From a bacterium (GTDB lineage Bacteria > Zixibacteria > MSB-5A5 > GN15 > FEB-12), in the NCBI GenBank assembly GCA_016708025.1, contig JADJGQ010000001.1:434001-498000 (forward strand): a stretch of DNA of 64,000 bases. The letters run 5' to 3'. Below the pieces are notes generated by a model. It was not told where the DNA came from, ran no database searches, and saw only the letters and a list, made by a program, of their open reading frames with translations. This document shows, piece by piece, positions 58,091-64,000 of the stretch (position 1 is the first letter of the stretch; every line of letters starts with the position of its first letter). A program made the position numbers and the translations under genes.

Positions 58091-58927
58091 ATGACTGAAT
58101 TTATCGACCTACACATGCACACAACCTGCTCGGACGGCTTGCTGTCGCCTGAGGCGCTCATGCAAAATGTCCGCAAGTCGGGGGTGGCCGCATTCTCGGT
58201 GACCGACCATGACGATATCAACGGCTACCTGGCGTGCAGGGAGATGCTTACGCCATCTGACCCGGAGTTGATCCCCGGGGTAGAGCTATCGGTATCGGTT
58301 GGGGAGGATGATGTGCATATGTTGGCCTACCTTTTCGACCCGGAGAATGAAGAATTTTCGGCCGCTTTGGCCAATTTCAAGGAAAAGCGGAATCTCCGTG
58401 GCCGGATGATTGTAGAAAAGCTGCAGCAAGCGGGCCTGGACGTCCCGTTCCATGCTGTGGAAGAGACCGCCGGGGGGGCGGTGATCGGACGACCCCACAT
58501 CGCCGAGACGATGCACCGATTGAGAACAGTTTCCAGTTATCAAGAAGCATTCGACCGCTATATCAAGAAAGATGGACCAGCCTACGTGCCAAAAGCATTT
58601 TTCGAACCGGGTGAGGCGATCAGCATGGTTCACCGTGCGGGCGGCATTACGGTGCTGGCGCATCCGATGATCGACAATATGCTGAGACACCTGGAGACGC
58701 TCATTTCGCTTGGTCTTGACGGGATCGAGGTGCGGCACCCCAGTAATTCTCAGTCAGATGTTGACCGTTTGAGCAAGATCGCGGCCCGTGACGGCCTGCT
58801 GCGCAGCGGCGGTTCGGATTTTCATGGACGCGAGGGGCGGCATGGATATGTCGGATCGCAGCATGTACCGATCGAGTTCCTTGATATCATGAAACAGAAG
58901 CTCCGTAACTCCCGAGGTCAGAATTGA
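58091..58927 (+). CDS. PHP-domain phosphoesterase (RNase AM / nucleoside-bisphosphate phosphatase type)
   Basis: 278 residues from ATG 58091. The metal motifs of the PHP fold are present: IDLHMHTTCSDGLLSPE, VTDHDDINGY, IPGVELS, LAHPMIDN and GGSDFHG. The order and length match the YciV/TrpH group, which removes the 3' phosphate of nucleoside 3',5'-bisphosphates and trims rRNA 5' ends. It lies 4 bases after ftcD and its stop overlaps the next start. Confidence 0.9.
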   Translation: MTEFIDLHMHTTCSDGLLSPEALMQNVRKSGVAAFSVTDHDDINGYLACREMLTPSDPELIPGVELSVSVGEDDVHMLAYLFDPENEEFSAALANFKEKRNLRGRMIVEKLQQAGLDVPFHAVEETAGGAVIGRPHIAETMHRLRTVSSYQEAFDRYIKKDGPAYVPKAFFEPGEAISMVHRAGGITVLAHPMIDNMLRHLETLISLGLDGIEVRHPSNSQSDVDRLSKIAARDGLLRSGGSDFHGREGRHGYVGSQHVPIEFLDIMKQKLRNSRGQN

Positions 58928-61170
58928 GATCAGCATTGCGCATCTTCACGTACCTGAGTTTCTGCCTATTCCTGTCGGCGAATATCCTTTTTGCGGCCGA
59001 ATTGAGTCGCGAGGACCAGGCGAGGATCATCCAGGATTTCCTCTATGTGAACGGTCAGAGTGACCGGATGTCCGCCGCGACTGCTTTGTCGATCGAGGAA
59101 GCGGAGCACGGAGGGATGCCCCACAAATGCGGGATGTCTGCCGCCGCGGATTTTGCGATGAATCGCGGTCGATTGGATCGTGACTTGGTAGTCTCGCTTG
59201 GCATCGCTACTTTGAATGTCAGGCCGGAGACTCAGTTCAGCTATGTCTCGCCATCGGGACGATTCAAGATACACTATGACAAGACGGGCGAGCATGCGGT
59301 CTATCGGGCCGGCGATGATTCAGATGGAGACGGAGTTCCGAACTACGTGGAGGCTACGGCGCTCATCGCTGACTCTGTCTGGGAACATGAGATCACGGAA
59401 TTGGGTTATCCTATTCCGCCGAGCGATTCATTTTACACCTCGGAATCGGATTCGGCGGCTTACGATGTTTTCCTTCAGAATCTGGCGGCAAACTTCTATG
59501 GATTGGCGTATCCCGATTCGATCTGGGCCGAGACTATCGGGCATTACAAGGCGACCTCGTTCATCAAGCTCGACAACGATTATTCGCAATTAACAGGATA
59601 TGAAAACCGTCCTCTCGACGCGATTCGCGTTACCATGGCGCACGAGTTCTTTCACGCGATCCAGTTCGGGATCGATCCATACGAGGCCGAGGACTTCGAT
59701 GAAGTGCTGTCTCGCCGCTACTGGATGGAGCTCTCGGCTGTCTGGATGGAGGAAGAGGTATACGACAATATCAACGACTACTACGGGTACCTTCCCTATT
59801 TCTTCCAGAATGTCAATGCGTCGATCCAGCAGTTTGACAGTTTCTCCGATCTGCATCCGTATGCGTCGGGGATATTCGGGATGTTTCTCTCTCAGCGATT
59901 TGGAGCGGATCTGGTCCGTGAGACCTGGTTCAAGTGCGGAGAGTATGGAGTTGGACCGCATTTGTTGATTGCGCTGGATGAAGTCATCGATTCGGCGACT
60001 AACGGGACCGAAAGCATGGCGAGTGCCTTCGCTGAATTCGCCCAGTGGAACTACTTCACCGGTTTTCGGGCGCACCTTGCGCCGGCCGGGATGTCGTATG
60101 AAGAGGCCGAAGAATACCCTGAGATACCAGACGGGTATTTGAATCGCAATTCGGATTTCCAGATACTACCCGCCAACGCCAGGACGGTGCTTCCGGAGCA
60201 TATGGGGGCAGCGTATTTTCGGTTTGAGGGAGGTCTAGGGATCGAGGATCAGTTGATCGCCAGGAATTATGGAAACGCGTCAAGGCAGGTGGACCCGGAT
60301 ACTATTTGCAATCTAGTTATTGCAGACTCGCTTTTTGAGACTGGCGTTCCCCCGAATCTTCAAGGGACAACGAAGCTCCCTCTGGACTGGGCCGTCGGCG
60401 TCTGTCCCGACCTGCTACCGCCACATCCCGATACATGCGCGATTGGGACCGGGTGTACGAGTTACACACGAGCGATCTTCGATTCCACTTTCAGTCTTTC
60501 GATCTCACTCGATACGTTGCCATCGCCCTGGTATCTTTCAGCCATCTATCAATTGCGCAACATTCCGGATTCGCATGAGGTCGAGAAGTTTGCCGTTCCG
60601 GCCCCTGCGGGTGCCGGGCTTGTCACCCAGACACTCAATCCCGAGAAGTTTTGTTCGTATCTGGTAATAGTAACGCCCGTGACGAACAACTATCTGTTGT
60701 ATCGCAATAATAGTCCGATGGTGGTGAAGTACTTCCTGGACGAGACTCCTGATCCGGAATTCCGCACCAACTGTTTCGGCGACACAACGCAAATCGAAGA
60801 ATTGCCATCTGAACTGATTGCCTTCCCCAATCCATCGGTTACTGCGGAAATGACCAGAGAAGAGGTACATTTCCGGTTCAAATTGAGTACGAGCATCGGA
60901 ACCCTGCAAGTATGCCATGCTCCCCTGATGACCGTGGATCTCTTTACAGTGGCCGGCGAACGGGTCGCCACATTGGAAGGAGAAGCCAGTCTGGTCTATG
61001 TCGACGAAACGTCGCAGGAGACGCGAGACGAGCCGTACTGGACAATGGTGAATCAGGCGGGTGCACGGGTGGCCTCCGGAGTCTATATAGCGGTCGCACG
61101 GCTCTATTGTGATTCTTCGCGGAAAACGCTGGTGGCAGAGAACAAGGCAAAAGTGGCATTGATTCGATGA
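58924..61170 (+). CDS. MXAN_6640-type secreted metalloprotease
   Basis: 748 residues from TTG 58924, which has GAGG 6 bases upstream and overlaps the PHP stop by 4 bases. A signal peptide (YLSFCLFLSANILFAAE) is followed by a propeptide, a calcium loop (DSDGDGVPNYVEATA), and the zinc site TMAHEFFHAIQFGID (HEFFH). This combination is the pattern of the putative protease family named after Myxococcus MXAN_6640. The C-terminus (ELIAFPNPSVT, VDLFTVAGERVATLEG, ARVASGVYIAVARL) is a FlgD-like domain as in the other secreted proteases here. It overlaps the ECF S gene by 4 bases. Confidence 0.85.
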   Translation: MRSALRIFTYLSFCLFLSANILFAAELSREDQARIIQDFLYVNGQSDRMSAATALSIEEAEHGGMPHKCGMSAAADFAMNRGRLDRDLVVSLGIATLNVRPETQFSYVSPSGRFKIHYDKTGEHAVYRAGDDSDGDGVPNYVEATALIADSVWEHEITELGYPIPPSDSFYTSESDSAAYDVFLQNLAANFYGLAYPDSIWAETIGHYKATSFIKLDNDYSQLTGYENRPLDAIRVTMAHEFFHAIQFGIDPYEAEDFDEVLSRRYWMELSAVWMEEEVYDNINDYYGYLPYFFQNVNASIQQFDSFSDLHPYASGIFGMFLSQRFGADLVRETWFKCGEYGVGPHLLIALDEVIDSATNGTESMASAFAEFAQWNYFTGFRAHLAPAGMSYEEAEEYPEIPDGYLNRNSDFQILPANARTVLPEHMGAAYFRFEGGLGIEDQLIARNYGNASRQVDPDTICNLVIADSLFETGVPPNLQGTTKLPLDWAVGVCPDLLPPHPDTCAIGTGCTSYTRAIFDSTFSLSISLDTLPSPWYLSAIYQLRNIPDSHEVEKFAVPAPAGAGLVTQTLNPEKFCSYLVIVTPVTNNYLLYRNNSPMVVKYFLDETPDPEFRTNCFGDTTQIEELPSELIAFPNPSVTAEMTREEVHFRFKLSTSIGTLQVCHAPLMTVDLFTVAGERVATLEGEASLVYVDETSQETRDEPYWTMVNQAGARVASGVYIAVARLYCDSSRKTLVAENKAKVALIR

Positions 61171-61685
61171 ACCTTCGGTTGCTGACACGCGTTGCGCTGT
61201 TCGCGGCGCTGATCTACGTGTTGTCCATGGCAACCGCGTTTCTCCCGAACGTGAAACTGATCTTTTTCCTGGTCTTTTCGGCCGGATTCCTCTGGGGGAT
61301 CTGGGCCGGATTGCTGGTTGGCGGAATCGGCATGTCGCTTTGGACGATATTCAATCCATTCGGTCCTGCGGGAATTCCGGTGATGGTAGCCCAGATACTT
61401 GGAGCGGCCGCCGGCGGGCCTGTCGGGTATCTCTTTTCGCGACTACACTGGCGTGCGTTTCCACAAGTCCTCCTGTATCTTTCGCTTGGATTGTGCGGTC
61501 TGATCTGCACTCTGGTCTTTTATCTTCCTGTGACAGTTGTTGATGCCTGGCTGTATCAGCCATTCTGGCCGCGCATAATAGCAGGACTGCCGTGGGTCGG
61601 ATTCTCACTTGTCAGCAATATTCTCGTTTTCCCTTTGCTTTTTGGAGCGACGAAATTCCTTTATGATCGAGAGAGACTGGCATGA
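61167..61685 (+). CDS. ECF transporter S component
   Basis: 172 residues, five to six helices. The start LLTRVALFAALIYVLSMATA with PNVKLIFFLVFSAGFLWG and GPAGIPVMVAQILGAAAGG fits the substrate-binding S subunits of energy-coupling factor importers for vitamins or metals. I cannot say which vitamin. It overlaps by ATGA both the protease upstream and the TonB receptor downstream, so inner- and outer-membrane steps for one nutrient may be co-made. A T component is encoded at 18552 in this window; no EcfA is seen. Confidence 0.82.
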   Translation: MNLRLLTRVALFAALIYVLSMATAFLPNVKLIFFLVFSAGFLWGIWAGLLVGGIGMSLWTIFNPFGPAGIPVMVAQILGAAAGGPVGYLFSRLHWRAFPQVLLYLSLGLCGLICTLVFYLPVTVVDAWLYQPFWPRIIAGLPWVGFSLVSNILVFPLLFGATKFLYDRERLA

Positions 61686-63718
61686 GATTGTTCAGAGGAC
61701 TTCTTCTCGTCTGCTCGGTCATCCTGCTATTCGGGTTGTGTGTCAACCTGGCTGCCCAGGAGGATTTGACCAAACCTGCTGTGCCGGCGGTTGATTCTCT
61801 GATGGTGGTTGATTCCAGTGATACGATTCCAACCGATTCGCTTACGCCTGCTGAACGTGCGGCCAGGAGCTTTGAGGAGCGAATGCGCAAAGCTCGCGAA
61901 CAGGCTCCCAAGCGGACGCTTAAGCCGCGGTTATCGATCAATGATACACTGCAGGCAGAGTTTCTCCCCTCGCGAATGGACCAGCGCGATTGGATGACGC
62001 GTTCGTATTTCATGAATGCGTCTGACTATTTCAAATCGAGTCCGAGCTATCTGGTGCAGCGATGGCAATTGACCCCTGCACGATCCACTGTGCAACCATA
62101 TGGGCTAGCGGGGGACCGGCTGGGGTACGTGCATGACGGCGTCAGTCAGTCGCCGTTCGAGCACAGTACGGAGCCGGATGGGAGTATGGATGTCGAGGAT
62201 CTTTCGACCTCTCTGGATAATGGCATTTTCATTCTGCCGAGTGGAGCGGGGATGATCTTTGGGGCCGATCAGGCAATTGCGACTTTGGTGACGACACCAT
62301 TACAACCTGCGAACGGCAAAACGGTGAGCAGTTTCCTTCTCGACAAAGGGAATTACGGTTTCTCGCATACGCGGGGACGATACGCAAATCAGTTTTCTGA
62401 CGGGAGACTGATCCGCTTAGGGATCGGTTATCGGGTGGCCGAAGGTGCGCAGGTAGCGTCGGGGAATGTGCGCAACACCGAAGATACGTATGCATATGAT
62501 GGATCCGGCTATTTCCCAGTCACGGAACTCAATGGAGTCACCGTCAGCGGACATCTGTACCACCGCCAGGGTCCCATGTTGATTCGTCCAGATCAGATCA
62601 GCTCATGGGTCAATCGCGATCGTTTCGATCGAAACCTTCGGCTGTACTATTCAATGAGCAATGACAGCCAGACGGTTCGCACGAATATCGGATACCGGCA
62701 CCTTCGTCAGGGTTCCTACCTCAACTCTGCCTACAATGCGAAGTTCAATCTGACTGGGCACGGTTTGGAGGTGAACAGAGAATGGTATGCTTCCGGACGG
62801 ATCAGCCGTTTCTCCGCCTCGGTTGACAGAGTGGAGTATGACAATCAGACAGAGAAGCACCCACGACACACATCGGAGTTGAGCTGGCTCTGGGCGCAGT
62901 TACATCGGTCCAGCCGACTGGCGGCTCGATTTGGAATCAAGTACGCTGAGGAATTCCGGATCATGCCGTACGGGGGAGTTCTCTGGATCAAGGAATCAGA
63001 CAGGATGCTTCTGGTTGGTTCGATAGGGTACGCCGAAAAAGCACCTTCACTGCATGAGCTCTATCTTACGTACCACGAAAGCCAATTGTATGGGATCGAC
63101 ACCACGCGCTATGCTGATAAAGGGAATCCGGGACTATCGACTGAACGTCAGTTGACCGGGGCAATACGAATGGAGGTCGGTACGCCGGAGAATGGTCTGA
63201 CAGTGGAGGCAGTTGGCGGGACTATCTATGATGGCATTGAATGGGATCGAACATTCATTTCAGTCACCTCCGCGGCGGCGTGGTATTTCACTCCGGTTAA
63301 TACGGACATTTCATTTGCGACTGTTTCGGCGCAGAAGCGAATCCGGGTCGGTCAATTTGCCACTTTCCTGGGCGGGTGCGGTTATTTCTGGAGGGAGTTC
63401 GAGCGGTATACCGAGCGACCCTATCAGCCCGATTACCAAGTGTATGGTGGGCTGGAGTTGCATCATTATTGGCAGTCGAAGTTGATGCACTTCTGGGCAT
63501 ACGGCGAGATCCAGTATACGGGTGCGTATGAGGGATTTGACGGGGAGTTGTTGGGTGAGCAGGCGGTTCTAAACGGCAAGTTGTCGTTTTCGATGGGGAA
63601 TTTCCGCTTTCGGATAGTCTATCAGAATGCACTGGACCAGTATTACTCAACGCGGGAACAATTTGAGATACCCGGGCGGGTCGTGACCTGGGGTTTTGAC
63701 TGGAATTTCTTCGACTAA
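61682..63718 (+). CDS. TonB-dependent receptor-like outer-membrane protein
   Basis: 678 residues, overlapping the S component by 4 bases. Signal peptide LLLVCSVILLFGLCVNLAAQ, then a Pro/Ser/Asp-rich stretch and an Arg/Glu-rich segment. A plug-like domain follows (YLVQRWQLTPARSTVQPYG, GDRLGYVHDGVSQSPF), and from about residue 190 alternating strands of a large barrel. A late segment reads IGYAEKAPSLHELYLTYHES and GNPGLSTERQLTGAIRMEVG, which is diagnostic of TonB-dependent receptors. The chain ends in an aromatic strand (WGFDWNFFD). The plug is poorly conserved. Ligand unknown, perhaps that of the S component. Confidence 0.8.
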   Translation: MRLFRGLLLVCSVILLFGLCVNLAAQEDLTKPAVPAVDSLMVVDSSDTIPTDSLTPAERAARSFEERMRKAREQAPKRTLKPRLSINDTLQAEFLPSRMDQRDWMTRSYFMNASDYFKSSPSYLVQRWQLTPARSTVQPYGLAGDRLGYVHDGVSQSPFEHSTEPDGSMDVEDLSTSLDNGIFILPSGAGMIFGADQAIATLVTTPLQPANGKTVSSFLLDKGNYGFSHTRGRYANQFSDGRLIRLGIGYRVAEGAQVASGNVRNTEDTYAYDGSGYFPVTELNGVTVSGHLYHRQGPMLIRPDQISSWVNRDRFDRNLRLYYSMSNDSQTVRTNIGYRHLRQGSYLNSAYNAKFNLTGHGLEVNREWYASGRISRFSASVDRVEYDNQTEKHPRHTSELSWLWAQLHRSSRLAARFGIKYAEEFRIMPYGGVLWIKESDRMLLVGSIGYAEKAPSLHELYLTYHESQLYGIDTTRYADKGNPGLSTERQLTGAIRMEVGTPENGLTVEAVGGTIYDGIEWDRTFISVTSAAAWYFTPVNTDISFATVSAQKRIRVGQFATFLGGCGYFWREFERYTERPYQPDYQVYGGLELHHYWQSKLMHFWAYGEIQYTGAYEGFDGELLGEQAVLNGKLSFSMGNFRFRIVYQNALDQYYSTREQFEIPGRVVTWGFDWNFFD

Positions 63719-63745
63719 CCTGCTTGGTATCAGTCAGTTCAAGGC

Positions 63746-63773
63746 TTGACATTCGGCTGTCGAGGACTTTTAT
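63746..63773 (+). promoter_or_regulatory. Possible promoter of the HD-domain gene
   Basis: TTGACA (63746-63751), 16-base spacer, TTTATT (63768-63773). The GTG start codon is only 10 bases after the -10 box, so the leader would be very short. Confidence 0.5.
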
Positions 63774-63783
63774 TGTCCCTGTT

Positions 63784-64000
63784 GTGAATCTCACCCTTTC
63801 TCGCGAACAAGCGTATCAGTTGGTTGTCGCCAAGATCGGCGTCAACAATCTCCTCAAACATATCCTGTCAGTTGAGGCAGGGATGCGACGGGTGGCGGAG
63901 CATCTGGGAGAAGATCCAGCCTATTGGGGGTTGGTTGGGCTGCTGCACGACCTTGATTACAACGAAACCAAGAACGACGAACATTACCACACCTATCTGA
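63784..64000 (+). CDS. HD-domain protein (3' partial)
   Basis: 72 codons from GTG 63784 to the window edge. The helical N-terminus LTLSREQAYQLVVAKIGVNN, then HILSVEAGMRRVAEHLGEDP and the metal motif GLLHDLDYNETKNDEHY, show an HD phosphohydrolase fold of the HDIG type. No ribosome site is visible. The domain's full function lies outside the window. A possible in-frame start slightly earlier cannot be excluded. Confidence 0.72.
   Translation, partial: MNLTLSREQAYQLVVAKIGVNNLLKHILSVEAGMRRVAEHLGEDPAYWGLVGLLHDLDYNETKNDEHYHTYL

Overview
The window reads as ordinary chromosomal DNA from a Gram-negative bacterium of the FCB superphylum. My best guess is a candidate lineage such as Zixibacteria or a relative (inference, not tested by any search). 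The grounds are TonB-dependent receptors, three PorV/PorQ-type outer-membrane proteins, secreted proteins ending in the FlgD-like/type IX-like domain with a YPNPFNP motif, many lipoproteins, an MXAN_6640-type metalloprotease, and dense overlapping operons. Coding density is very high. I see no rRNA, tRNA, CRISPR array, insertion sequence, phage or defence system.

Layout. 1-6474: the 3' part of a TonB-dependent receptor carrying calcium-loop repeats, a PorV-like protein and a large lipoprotein, closed by a terminator. 6555-8732 (minus): a GT39-type membrane glycosyltransferase with TPRs, apparently made from a leaderless mRNA. 8992-14757: two large secreted proteases (S8, M6) with the same type of C-terminal domain. 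14869-18504: a Fur-controlled ferrous-iron operon, fur - small c-type cytochrome lipoprotein - feoA - feoB - FeoB-associated Cys-rich peptide, with a Fur-like palindrome just after the -10 box. 18501-25527: one long housekeeping operon, ecfT-truA-fsa-purB-psd-pssA-purS-purQ-DUF4321-tatA-hypothetical, between a clear promoter and a clear terminator. 25536-29348 (minus): VOC protein, dockerin-tagged phosphatase, and a MacB/FtsX-type ABC permease with its ATPase. 29782-33493: an M16 protease and an RsiV-like protein. 33588-37447 (minus): an FHA protein, a metallophosphoesterase and a CHASE2 Ser/Thr kinase, a signalling cassette.

37709-38665: etfA without etfB. 38743-40308 (minus): a multihaem lipoprotein with PKD domains. 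40623-46275: a beta-propeller secreted protein, two PorV-like proteins and an isocitrate-dehydrogenase-family enzyme. 46476-52472: an energy-conserving 2-oxoacid operon, iorA-iorB-buk-DUF2059-ptb-ptb, which should turn 2-oxoacids into acyl-CoA, acyl-phosphate and then acid plus ATP. 52629-56234: manC, SPOR lipoprotein, Sua5/YrdC, a low-molecular-weight phosphatase with the Thr typical of arginine phosphatases, and a DUF3108 protein. 56545-63718: ftcD, a PHP phosphatase, a secreted metalloprotease, an ECF S component and a TonB-dependent receptor, all overlapping or nearly so, preceded by a long unexplained leader. 63784-end: the 5' part of an HD-domain gene.

Nothing here is a clearly new system. 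The most interesting points are the haem lipoprotein inside the Fur/Feo operon, the CHASE2-kinase/FHA/phosphoesterase cassette, the four-base overlap between an ECF S component and an outer-membrane receptor, the doubled phosphotransacylase gene next to IorAB and Buk, the likely arginine phosphatase, and a recurring promoter form with a TATATT box followed by a GC-rich start region, including one leaderless case.
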